Below, piece by piece: positions 43,697 through 51,902 of a stretch of 64,000 bases of DNA. The DNA comes from Merdicola sp963557785 (GTDB taxonomy: Bacteria > Bacillota > Clostridia > TANB77 > CAG-508): assembly GCA_963557785.1 (NCBI GenBank), contig CAUWBF010000001.1, positions 307,447 to 371,446 of the forward strand, read 5' to 3'. The notes under the pieces are model-generated. The model made no database searches. It was not told the origin of the DNA and saw nothing but the letters and a program-made list of their open reading frames with translations. Within the stretch, counting starts at the first letter, position 1, and each line of letters starts with the position of its first letter. Both the position numbers and the translations under genes were made by a program.

Positions 43697-43731
43697 AAAA
43701 ATAGGAAGATTTAAAAATCTTCCTATTTTTC
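43697..43731. terminator. Bidirectional terminator
   Basis: AAAAATAGGAAGATTT / AATCTTCCTATTTTT between the convergent PHP gene and the small gene of the zeta locus. Confidence 0.9.
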
Positions 43732-43733
43732 AT

Positions 43734-43928
43734 TTATATATATTTTTCTATTACTTTTTTATTTAATTTATATATCTCTTCTCTTTCTTGCATTAGTTTT
43801 GCAACTTCTCTTTTTAATTCTGGAGTACGTTCTTTTTTATATTCTTCTACTTTTTCATTTAATTTATTTGCTAGATTAATTTTTGCGATTTCAATTAAAT
43901 CTATATAATCTATATTTTTATTACTCAT
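43734..43928 (-). CDS. Small helical protein paired with the zeta toxin
   Basis: 64 residues, almost wholly helical, highly charged (Lys/Glu), no signal or membrane segment. It starts 5 bases after the zeta-toxin gene, so the two are one transcript. By position it could be the antitoxin (classical epsilon antitoxins are about 90-residue helical bundles), although epsilon normally precedes zeta. No family is recognised from sequence. Confidence 0.65.
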   Translation of the reverse strand: MSNKNIDYIDLIEIAKINLANKLNEKVEEYKKERTPELKREVAKLMQEREEIYKLNKKVIEKYI

Positions 43929-43933
43929 ATTTA

Positions 43934-44821
43934 TTACTCTCTTTCATCTAAACTATTAAATCTAGCTCGTATTTCTTCTAGTGTTTCTAGTTTTTGTGTT
44001 TCTCCAAATTGTTCTAATACAATTTTAATATGTTCATATTTATCTTGGAATCCCTTTATTGTGTCCTTCATTCCCATTTTCTTTCCTCTTTCAAAAGCTT
44101 CAAGAGGTTGTTCGTATTGATTTTCTTTTTGTGAATAAATTTTTATTGGTTCTAAATCTTCATTTGACCTATGTGGATTTCTTATAAATACTTCAATATC
44201 ATCAAATATATTTAAATTGTCTAGCTTTTCTATATTATTTCTTATATTTTCTCCTGCTTTTGGATTGATACGAGTATTTCTCCTACATTCTCCATCTCTT
44301 TCCAAATAATAGCAATATCTAGTTAGCATAGATATATGTCCTTCAATTTCTGGAACAGATAATACTGATAATTCTGTTGTATAACCGTTTGCATGAAGGT
44401 CTTTTGTATAGTCTATAAATGCTTCTACATCGTTTAAAGCTGTTTCTAATATAATATTATAACCTGCATCTTTTGACCTCATCACAATTTCTTTTATCAT
44501 TTTAGCAATATAAGGATTTAATATTAAAAATTCTCCTCTATCATTATGATTAGCTAATATTCTTTGATATACTTCTGCAGGATACATAGTTCTTAGTTCA
44601 TCTTGATCTATTATAACTGCATTATAACCTAATTCTCTATATTTACTAGATACTAAATCTGTTTTTCCCGCACCTGCTTGTCCTCCTACAATGATAAATT
44701 TGGGATTTTCTGATTTTGTAGCCTGAATTGATAATTTTCCAAATATTTCACTTGCATTCTCTTGAAATTGCTCTTCTGTTATAGCATATTTTTTTCTTTC
44801 TTCTTCAACATTTATTTCCAT
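43934..44821 (-). CDS. Zeta-toxin-family kinase
   Basis: 295 residues. P-loop VGGQAGAGKTDL (45-56), then VIIDQDELRTMYP (about 69-81), the acidic substrate-binding segment, and ILETALNDVEAFIDYTKDLHANGY. Zeta toxins phosphorylate UDP-N-acetylglucosamine and so block cell-wall synthesis; many chromosomal relatives have unknown targets. Followed closely by a small helical protein gene. It is slightly longer than the plasmid zeta core because of a C-terminal helical extension. Confidence 0.85.
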   Translation of the reverse strand: MEINVEEERKKYAITEEQFQENASEIFGKLSIQATKSENPKFIIVGGQAGAGKTDLVSSKYRELGYNAVIIDQDELRTMYPAEVYQRILANHNDRGEFLILNPYIAKMIKEIVMRSKDAGYNIILETALNDVEAFIDYTKDLHANGYTTELSVLSVPEIEGHISMLTRYCYYLERDGECRRNTRINPKAGENIRNNIEKLDNLNIFDDIEVFIRNPHRSNEDLEPIKIYSQKENQYEQPLEAFERGKKMGMKDTIKGFQDKYEHIKIVLEQFGETQKLETLEEIRARFNSLDERE

Positions 44822-44883
44822 AATATAATTTTCTCCAATTTTTAATTATTATTTTTTATTATGTATTAATATAATGTTTGTAG

Positions 44884-44922
44884 CAGAGAAAATGTTAAAA
44901 AATACCTTAACAAATTCTCTGC
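44884..44922. other. Long imperfect hairpin downstream of the cytidylyltransferase gene
   Basis: GCAGAGAA ... GTTAA / TTAAC ... TTCTCTGC. No T tract follows on the minus strand, so it is not a clear terminator. It may protect or end the transcript. Confidence 0.4.
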
Positions 44923-44935
44923 CACTAAGGAGCTA

Positions 44936-45676
44936 CTACTCCTTGTTGTTTTTCTTCTGTTGCAATTTCTTAAGTTCTTCACGATAGAAAGAGGAACTCC
45001 TCTTTTTCATGATAACCGGATCTCTCTCTGTGAAGAGAATAGGAATGTCCTCAGGATTGTCCTTCGGATCCTGCTTAGTAAGGTCTGAGCCTAAGAAAAT
45101 AACATCAATTGGACAGCCGACATGTTCTTTAGCCCAATCATTTGCTATCTTCTTGTTGTTGGTTTCTACAAGATAAACATGATCTACAAACTTAAAGTGT
45201 CTTACAATTTCCATTCGCAGATTCTGGTCTATCTGAGTGTGCTTATTCTTGTTTGCTTGTACAAGCTTATCAGAATTAACTCCGACAATCAAAATTTCGC
45301 ACATGCTCCTTACCTCAAGTAAATGCTGCAAGTGTCCTTCATGAAACAGGTCGTAAGTTCCAGGTGCGTATGCACAATGGTACTTTTTTTCACTCTTATC
45401 TTCTTCGAAAAGTGGCAGTAAATCAATTTCATTAAAGCCTAATTTCTCCGAATTGAGTTCAAAAACGAAGTCCACACCTTTGAGTGCATTTGCCATACGA
45501 TACCGTTCCTCGAAAGGTTTTATTGGTGGCCTATGGTTAATCATTTCAAAAAACGCATCTGAATGCACGCCAATTCCAACTACCTGATACTCATTCCGAG
45601 TTTTAGCAATCTCCTCAATAAGATCCAATGTCACAAACTCACAAGGATCACAAATATAGCCAATGTCTTTTTTCAT
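44936..45676 (-). CDS. Tandem cytidylyltransferase-like protein, GC-rich
   Basis: 246 residues, two similar nucleotidyltransferase halves. The second half (about 95-215) has APGTYDLFHEGHLQHLLEV (the HxGH catalytic motif of the CTP-transferase family), GVNSDKLV and LRMEIVRHFKFVDHVYLV. The first half keeps the matching ERYRMANALKGVDFVFEL but has lost HxGH. Ethanolamine-phosphate cytidylyltransferases have the same two-domain plan, so a phospholipid head-group or polyol-phosphate activating role is likely; the substrate is unknown. Base composition is clearly higher in GC than neighbours (about 40% by eye) and it holds two in-frame CGG codons (45505-45503 and 45598-45596), both at plausible Arg positions. 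Signs of recent transfer. Confidence 0.82.
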   Translation of the reverse strand: MKKDIGYICDPCEFVTLDLIEEIAKTRNEYQVVGIGVHSDAFFEMINHRPPIKPFEERYRMANALKGVDFVFELNSEKLGFNEIDLLPLFEEDKSEKKYHCAYAPGTYDLFHEGHLQHLLEVRSMCEILIVGVNSDKLVQANKNKHTQIDQNLRMEIVRHFKFVDHVYLVETNNKKIANDWAKEHVGCPIDVIFLGSDLTKQDPKDNPEDIPILFTERDPVIMKKRSSSFYREELKKLQQKKNNKE

Positions 45677-45706
45677 AATGCATTGCTCCTTTCAATGTGC
45701 AAATGA

Positions 45707-45719
45707 ATACAATTTGTAT
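45707..45719. promoter_or_regulatory. Small inverted repeat in the leader of the cytidylyltransferase gene
   Basis: ATACAA-TTTGTAT, a near-perfect palindrome just downstream of the -10. Possibly an operator. Confidence 0.4.
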
Positions 45720-45728
45720 AACACTTTA

Positions 45729-45758
45729 ATTATATCATTAAATTCTACATTATGTCAA
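45729..45758 (-). promoter_or_regulatory. Promoter of the cytidylyltransferase gene
   Basis: On the minus strand TTGACA (45758-45753), an 18-base spacer with extended -10 TGA, and TATAAT (45734-45729). Confidence 0.7.
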
Positions 45759-45771
45759 ATAATCTATGTTT

Positions 45772-46290
45772 CTACACATGTTTTAAAGGTCTAATCTTTG
45801 TCCACTCTTCTGGATTCTCTTGAACTTCTTTTGCTATAACATCTATATCCATTTTTGATATATCTTCAACTACACTATTTACTATTTGCTCTGATAGAAT
45901 TTTTGGGTTGTTTCCTTCTTTAAAAAATACATAATCCTTTATCTTTTTTGGCAATACTACTTTATATTTTTCTATAAGTCCTTTATTTAATAAATCATAA
46001 TCATTATATACATCTTTAGAAAATGTATCTATATATCTATTATAAAATAAATAGTCTGTTAATAGATGTAAAAAATATCCTCTTTTAAAACTTTCTTCTA
46101 TACTATTTTCTTCTAAGAATTTATATAAGTTGGATTCTGAGCTTGCTCTTCCATAATGAGTTTCTGATTTATCTTTAACACTATCTGGAAATATAACTCC
46201 TTCTATAAAATCATCATAGTTTTCTTTTCTATCTTTATGATTTCTTAAATATTCTTCTGCAACTGCTAAATGTATAACATATCCTGGCAT
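45772..46290 (-). CDS. Zinc-dependent phospholipase C-like protein
   Basis: 172 residues, no signal peptide. MPGYVIHLAVAEEYL at the start, FIEGVIFPDSVKDKSETHYG (about 28-47) and GYFLHLLTDYLFYNRYI (about 72-88) supply the His/Asp metal ligands seen in the zinc-dependent phospholipase C/S1-P1 nuclease-like fold found in many Bacillota. The actual substrate is unknown. It lies 5 bases after the MATE fusion gene and is probably cotranscribed. Confidence 0.7.
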   Translation of the reverse strand: MPGYVIHLAVAEEYLRNHKDRKENYDDFIEGVIFPDSVKDKSETHYGRASSESNLYKFLEENSIEESFKRGYFLHLLTDYLFYNRYIDTFSKDVYNDYDLLNKGLIEKYKVVLPKKIKDYVFFKEGNNPKILSEQIVNSVVEDISKMDIDVIAKEVQENPEEWTKIRPLKHV

Positions 46291-46295
46291 TTTTT

Positions 46296-48290
46296 TTACC
46301 TCTTTTCTTTTTTAATCATATTACATATTATTTCTGCTGTTTTTTCAACTCCTAGTAAATCACTATTTATACATATATCATAATTTTGGAAATCTTTCCA
46401 GTCTGACCCTGTATAATATTTATAATGATTTGCTCTTAATTTATCAATATTTTTTATTTCTTTTTCTACCTTAGATTTATCTAGTCCATATATATCAGTT
46501 GCTCTTTTTATTTTATCTTTCATATCACTATATATAAATATTTTTATAACATTTTCATTTTCTTTAAGTATAAAATCTGCACATCTTCCTACAATTACAC
46601 AAGATTCTTTTTCTGCTATTTCTTTAATTAAATTAGATTCTTTTATAAATAATTCATCAGCATTGTTTAAGCCTGCATAGTATCCATTATTTAAACTGTC
46701 TAATATATTTCTTTTTTGTTCATTATTTTCAATATATTCTTCTGATAACCCTGTTTCTTCAGCAACTTTTATTATAAAATCTTTGTCATATAATTTTATT
46801 CCTAATTTATCTGCTATAAGTCTTCCAACATATCTTCCTCCAGACCCATATTCTCTAGAAATTGTAAATACTATATGTTTATTTAATTTATTATCTATAC
46901 TTGTATCATCAATTAAAGTTCTGCTTACTGATTTTTGTTTTCCTAATTTTTTAATTTCTATAATTAGTAGTGTACTTGATATAACAAATGCTAATCCATC
47001 AGCAACTGGTCCTGCATAAAGTACACCTATTATTCCACATGTACCACCTAGAATAAACATAGATGGTATTAAAAATAATACTTGTCTTGATAATGACAGT
47101 ATTGCACTCTTTACACTCTTTCCAATTGCTTGGAAGAAAATACCACTTGGTATTTGTATACCATTGCATATACATAACATTAAATATATTCTAAAAGCTA
47201 AACACGCAAATTCCATATAGTTTTCATCACCAGTACCAAATATAGAAATTAATTTATCTGGTATTGTTTGAAATAATACAAATGCTATTGTACTTATTAT
47301 TAAACTTGAACCTAAAACAATTTTTAAAGTTTGTTTTACCCTATCATACTTACCAGCTCCATAATTATATCCAAATATTGGTTGTGTTCCTGCTGCAATT
47401 CCTATTATTATGCTATTTAATATTTGACTTATTTTCATTACAATACCTAAAACTGTTATTGGTATTTCTGAACCAAATTTTGAACTTGCTCCATATTTTC
47501 CTAATAAATTATTTTCTACAGCCATTACTAGCACAAAACTCATTTGCGTTATAAAACTACTTACTCCTAAAGCAGAAACCTTTTTAGCTATGTTAAGTTT
47601 AACTTTGAAATATTCTCTTTTCATAGAAACTGATTTAAATCTTTTTATATATATTATATTTAAAACAAAAGTTAAAATCTGACTTATTACTGTTGCTATA
47701 GCTGCTCCTCGTACTCCCATTTTAAATACAAATATAAATATTGGATCCAATATTATATTTAGTACTGCTCCTGCAATCATTGTCATCATAGAATATTTTG
47801 GTGATCCATCTGCTCTTATTATTGAGTTTAATGTTGTTCCTATCATCATAAAAGGAAGTCCAATCGCTATTATATATCCATAATTTAATGCGTATTCTCT
47901 TAATATATCAGTACAACCAAATAGATTTAATAGTTGTGGTAGAAAAGCTAATGTGATAATAAAAAATATGATTGATATTAATACAGATAGTGATATTCCA
48001 TTTGCTACACCTTTACTTGCTTCTTCTTTCTTTTTTTCTCCTAATTTTAAACTTAAATATGCAGCTGAACCATCACCTAACATTAAAGCAAAAGCTAAGC
48101 AAACTATTGTTAGTGGAAATACTACATTTGTTGCTCCATTTCCTAAATATCCTACTCCCCAGCCTATAAATATTTGGTCTACAATATTATATAGTGAATT
48201 TACAAGTAGTGATATTATACATGGGATTGAGAATTTTTTTATTAATTTTCCTATTTTTTCTGTTCCTAAAATATTTTCTTCATTATCCAT
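46296..48290 (-). CDS. MATE efflux transporter fused to a cytidylate kinase-like domain
   Basis: 664 residues. Residues about 1-450 form a 12-helix MATE drug/cation antiporter (GKLIKKFSIPCIISLLVNSLYNIVDQIFIGWG, then AVLNIILDPIFIFVFKMGVRGAAIATVISQ). After a linker, about 470-664 is a cytoplasmic P-loop domain of the Cytidylate_kin2 type: FTISREYGSGGRYVGRLIADKLGIKLYDKDFI. Both parts look intact, with no frameshift between them. A MATE protein alone is about 450 residues. How a nucleotide-kinase-like domain would serve a transporter is unknown; nucleotide sensing is one inference. Confidence 0.88.
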   Translation of the reverse strand: MDNEENILGTEKIGKLIKKFSIPCIISLLVNSLYNIVDQIFIGWGVGYLGNGATNVVFPLTIVCLAFALMLGDGSAAYLSLKLGEKKKEEASKGVANGISLSVLISIIFFIITLAFLPQLLNLFGCTDILREYALNYGYIIAIGLPFMMIGTTLNSIIRADGSPKYSMMTMIAGAVLNIILDPIFIFVFKMGVRGAAIATVISQILTFVLNIIYIKRFKSVSMKREYFKVKLNIAKKVSALGVSSFITQMSFVLVMAVENNLLGKYGASSKFGSEIPITVLGIVMKISQILNSIIIGIAAGTQPIFGYNYGAGKYDRVKQTLKIVLGSSLIISTIAFVLFQTIPDKLISIFGTGDENYMEFACLAFRIYLMLCICNGIQIPSGIFFQAIGKSVKSAILSLSRQVLFLIPSMFILGGTCGIIGVLYAGPVADGLAFVISSTLLIIEIKKLGKQKSVSRTLIDDTSIDNKLNKHIVFTISREYGSGGRYVGRLIADKLGIKLYDKDFIIKVAEETGLSEEYIENNEQKRNILDSLNNGYYAGLNNADELFIKESNLIKEIAEKESCVIVGRCADFILKENENVIKIFIYSDMKDKIKRATDIYGLDKSKVEKEIKNIDKLRANHYKYYTGSDWKDFQNYDICINSDLLGVEKTAEIICNMIKKEKR

Positions 48291-48324
48291 TTTTTACCTC
48301 CTTAATTGCTACAAATTTCAACAT

Positions 48325-48355
48325 AAAAAACAACACTTCTATGTGTTGTTTTTTA
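48325..48355 (-). terminator. Terminator of the sigma factor/beta-propeller operon
   Basis: AAAAAACAACAC / GTGTTGTTTTTT with a 6-base loop, then TATG on the minus strand. Confidence 0.85.
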
Positions 48356-48422
48356 TATTTTTTCTCAAATAACCACTATATAATTTTAACATATTTTTAC
48401 TTTTTTGTACAGTTACTTTTTA

Positions 48423-50387
48423 TTAAATTTCTATTGAATCTATTTTTTCTAATGTATCCATATCTATAGACTTTATCTCTTTGGCTGATAATACATAATA
48501 TGTATTACCTATATATATAATTCTTTCAATTTGATTTTTATAATTGCTTCCATTTTGTACTATTTCACCTTGTAGTTTAAAACCTTTTTCTAAATCAATT
48601 TTATATATTTGTGCTTTATAAGAAGTATTTTTTCCTCCATAAATATTTATAGGAAATCCTATTATATTTTTTTCTTTTGAAAATAATAATGCTTTATGAT
48701 TATTTAAAAGTATAGATGATGTATATCTATTTCCTATTTCGACTTTAAATAATTCTCTTGGATTAGATAAATCTGTTATATCAAACATTACCATTTTTAG
48801 TCCATTAGTTTTAATTACTTTTCCATTATAAGTTGTATCATATCCAAACCCTATTAAATGATTCTCATCATATGGATGTAAATATGTACTATAACCTTCT
48901 ATTTTTAATTCTCCTAATAGTTTTGGTTTCTTGCTATCAGATATATCTATTACAAAAAGTGGATCTACTTGTTCAAATGTAACAATATATGCTCTATCTT
49001 CTGTATATCTTACAGAGTATATTTTTTCTCCTTTTGCTAAACCTTCTATTCTTCCTAGTTCATTTAAGTTTTCATCTAATATGTATAATGAATTACTTCT
49101 ATTATCGCTTGAATTCCAAATTGAACCTATTGTTGTTGCAATCTTAAATGTTCCGTTACTTTCATCCATTGAAAATTGATTATTTATAAAACCTGGTACT
49201 TCTACTTCTGACATATATTTTATATTAGATTTATCTAAAGCTAATTTTAATATTGTTGTAGTAGTTTCCACATATTCTCTTGTTATTATATTATAATTAG
49301 AATTTGTTTTAGCAATATACATATTGTTTTCTGATACATATATTTCTTCTCCGCTTCCTAAAAATGTTTTTATATTTACTTCTTCATTTTCATTTATATT
49401 TAATCCAGCTATAGTTAATAAGTTTGCTGATTCCATATTCTCAAAACATTCAATTTGGCTAAAATCTATCTTTTTTTCTTTTTCTGATATTGCAGTATCT
49501 TTATATACTGGTTTATATGAGTCTTCTGATAAATCACTAATTTGGTTTTCTTTTATTCTATATGTATTTATATATTGATTTGAAACTACATATAAAGATT
49601 CACCTATCATTCTTGATGATAATAAATTTCCTGTTAGCTCTATTTCACGAACTTTTTCTATTTTACCGTTTAATTCATATATAATAGCTTTTGTTTTATT
49701 GTTATATGATACACAATCTACGCTAGAAATTGTTTCTGTATATGTTTTTAGACCATTTCTTGAACTTACATATGTATTTCCTAATAGAATTAATTTGTCC
49801 TCATAAATATACAATTCTTGAGGTCGAAAATCTGTATTAGTAAAATTTTCTTTATATATTTCTTTCAAATCATTTGGATTTTCTGCATTTACAATAACCA
49901 ATTTTTCATATGTAGCATAGTAAATATTTTTTCCGTCTGTTTTTACTATATCTGATTCTTCTACATTATTCACTTGATTATTTGTTTTAGAATAACTATC
50001 CGATTTAATAGTTCCTTCTGATACTGAATCTGAAGTCATTTCTTTATTGGTAGATTCAACCTGTGATATTGTATCTTCTAGAATTAAACTTCCTCTATAA
50101 GAATCATTTTTAGAAGAATAGTCATTTATAATCTTATAAAAATTATCAAATGTACCTACTGTAGCTAAAGTTTTACTTTCTTCTTCCAAAGAATTAGTAT
50201 GTATTTTATTTTTATCTTTATTTATAATCAATGTGCTTATAATTAATAGTACAGCCACTGAGCTAATTATTTTCATTGTTCTTTTAATTACTTTTTTCTT
50301 TTTGTTTGGAAATTCTATTGTATTATCTTTTAGTTGTTCTTCATATTTATCGTATATTCCTTTAATAAATTCTTTATTATCCTTCAT
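48423..50387 (-). CDS. Membrane-anchored beta-propeller protein, likely anti-sigma partner
   Basis: 654 residues. A cytoplasmic N-terminus of about 35 residues, one transmembrane helix (about 39-56), then a large extracytoplasmic domain rich in beta strands (about 130-654) with repeated GKNIYYATYEKLVIVNAENP- and DYSYIVTFEQVDPLFVIDISD-like blades. This matches the secreted C-terminal beta-propeller family distantly related to WD-40. Its start overlaps the end of the ECF sigma gene by 11 bases. The short basic cytoplasmic tail and the coupling suggest it holds and releases the sigma factor in response to an outside signal; this is inference. Confidence 0.82.
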   Translation of the reverse strand: MKDNKEFIKGIYDKYEEQLKDNTIEFPNKKKKVIKRTMKIISSVAVLLIISTLIINKDKNKIHTNSLEEESKTLATVGTFDNFYKIINDYSSKNDSYRGSLILEDTISQVESTNKEMTSDSVSEGTIKSDSYSKTNNQVNNVEESDIVKTDGKNIYYATYEKLVIVNAENPNDLKEIYKENFTNTDFRPQELYIYEDKLILLGNTYVSSRNGLKTYTETISSVDCVSYNNKTKAIIYELNGKIEKVREIELTGNLLSSRMIGESLYVVSNQYINTYRIKENQISDLSEDSYKPVYKDTAISEKEKKIDFSQIECFENMESANLLTIAGLNINENEEVNIKTFLGSGEEIYVSENNMYIAKTNSNYNIITREYVETTTTILKLALDKSNIKYMSEVEVPGFINNQFSMDESNGTFKIATTIGSIWNSSDNRSNSLYILDENLNELGRIEGLAKGEKIYSVRYTEDRAYIVTFEQVDPLFVIDISDSKKPKLLGELKIEGYSTYLHPYDENHLIGFGYDTTYNGKVIKTNGLKMVMFDITDLSNPRELFKVEIGNRYTSSILLNNHKALLFSKEKNIIGFPINIYGGKNTSYKAQIYKIDLEKGFKLQGEIVQNGSNYKNQIERIIYIGNTYYVLSAKEIKSIDMDTLEKIDSIEI

Positions 50388-50925
50388 ATTTACTTTCCTC
50401 CTTTCTTATAAGTTCAGATAATGTCTTCCTTGCTCTATGTATTAATATTTTTACTTGTCCAATATTTTTATTTAATATTTTGCATATTTCTTTATATGGA
50501 AGTTCTTCTATGTCAGCCAAAAAAATAGCAGACTGATATTCTGGTTTTAATTTTTTAATTGTATCTTTTAAATTTTTTGCCCTTTCTTTATAGAATACTT
50601 TTTCTTCTAGCTCTTCTAAATTAGAATATTTTTCTTCTTCCATATACGTAAACTTTTTTTCTTTTTTTATGTAGTTTATAGCTTTTGATTTTGCTATTAT
50701 ATATAAGTATGTTTTTAAAGAATAATTAAAGTCATACTTTTCCTTATGTATTAATATGTATACAAAAACATCTTGAGCTATATCTTCTGCTACATCTATA
50801 TTTTTTACATATTTTTGTATAAAATATATTATATTATCTTTATGTCTTATAACAATTTCCTCAAATGGAGTTTTACTACCATCTAAAAATTCTTTATACA
50901 ATTGTTTATCTGTTTTTTCCTCCAA
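50377..50925 (-). CDS. ECF-type RNA polymerase sigma factor
   Basis: 182 residues. Region 2: DVAEDIAQDVFVYILIHKEKYDFNYSLKTYLYIIAKSKAINYIKKE. Region 4: LKPEYQSAIFLADIEELPYKEICKILNKNIGQVKILIHRARKTL. No sigma region 3, so it is an extracytoplasmic-function sigma factor. A candidate self-recognised promoter lies upstream. The following membrane beta-propeller gene overlaps it and is the likely regulator. Confidence 0.93.
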   Translation of the reverse strand: MEEKTDKQLYKEFLDGSKTPFEEIVIRHKDNIIYFIQKYVKNIDVAEDIAQDVFVYILIHKEKYDFNYSLKTYLYIIAKSKAINYIKKEKKFTYMEEEKYSNLEELEEKVFYKERAKNLKDTIKKLKPEYQSAIFLADIEELPYKEICKILNKNIGQVKILIHRARKTLSELIRKEESKYEG

Positions 50926-50966
50926 ATTTTATCCCCCTTTTTACTTTATTTTGTGTGTTCTATTTC

Positions 50967-50996
50967 TTATACAATTTATAGTATTAAAAAGTTACA
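50967..50996 (-). promoter_or_regulatory. Candidate autoregulated ECF promoter
   Basis: On the minus strand TGTAACTTTT (50996-50987), about 16 bases, GTATAA (50972-50967). The AAC-containing -35 and GTA-containing -10 follow the usual ECF pattern; it lies 42 bases before the sigma start codon. Confidence 0.45.
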
Positions 50997-51019
50997 CTAA
51001 TTTTATAAAATAATGAAAA

Positions 51020-51052
51020 AAAAATAAAGTATATTTTTTATACTTTATTTTT
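51020..51052 (-). terminator. Terminator of the small alarmone synthetase gene
   Basis: AATAAAGTATA / TATACTTTATT followed by eight T on the minus strand. Confidence 0.85.
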
Positions 51053-51058
51053 ATATTT

Positions 51059-51700
51059 TTATCTACTATACATTTCTGTCATTTCTTTTTCAATTTTATT
51101 TAATAGTTTTGCATACTTAATCAATTTAATAGATGATAATTTTGATATTTTACCTTCTGGTTTATACTTTATTTCATGTTCTAAATTAGCCCATAGGTCC
51201 ATGGCAATAGTTCTTATCTGTATCTCTACTTTTACGAAAACCATATTTTCATCAATTTTTATAGGTACTTCAGTTATTATGTGTAAACTAGTATAACCAC
51301 TCTTTTTTGGCTTTTTAATATAATCTTTTTCTTTTATTATAGTTACATTAAAGTTTTTTTCAATAATATTTTTTATTTTATATACATCATCTATCGTTTT
51401 AGCAATTATTCTTACTCCTGCTATATCATTTATATTGTCAATCATATTTTGATATGTAAGTTCATAGTTTTTATCTCTCATTTTTTTTACAATACTCTTT
51501 GGACTTTTTATCCTTGTTTTTACATGATCAACTAAATTATATTCTTTATTCATATCATCTATTTCTTTTTTTACTTCCTCCATAGCTTGAGAATAAATAT
51601 TCATTAGTTTTGTATATATATTACTTTTAACTTTTATTTTATTTTCTTGATATATTTCATTCTCTTGCACAATCAAATCATGTTCTATTGTTTTAATCAC
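51059..51700 (-). CDS. Small alarmone synthetase (GTP pyrophosphokinase family)
   Basis: 213 residues with only a RelA/SpoT synthetase domain: VKTRIKSPKSIVKKMRDK, NINDIAGVRIIAKTIDDVY, KPKKSGYTSLHI and EIQIRTIAMDLWANLEHEIKYK. It transfers pyrophosphate from ATP to GDP/GTP to make (p)ppGpp. There is no HD hydrolase domain or ACT/TGS part, so it is a RelQ/RelP-type enzyme. The start is probably GTG at 51700, with AAGGA about 6 bases upstream. Confidence 0.93.
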   Translation of the reverse strand: MIKTIEHDLIVQENEIYQENKIKVKSNIYTKLMNIYSQAMEEVKKEIDDMNKEYNLVDHVKTRIKSPKSIVKKMRDKNYELTYQNMIDNINDIAGVRIIAKTIDDVYKIKNIIEKNFNVTIIKEKDYIKKPKKSGYTSLHIITEVPIKIDENMVFVKVEIQIRTIAMDLWANLEHEIKYKPEGKISKLSSIKLIKYAKLLNKIEKEMTEMYSR

Positions 51701-51902
51701 GTCCTTTCCTTTTTATTTATTGTATTTTATATATAATTTGTTATTAATTTGTTGTTTAATTGTGTTTATTTTGTAAATTTAAAAATTCTTTAATTTTACA
51801 AAAATAGTACTTTTTGTCATAAAAATGTATTATAAAATATATTGAATCTTATATATTTATATATTAAAATGTATATAAAATATTATACAATGGAGAAAAA
51901 TT

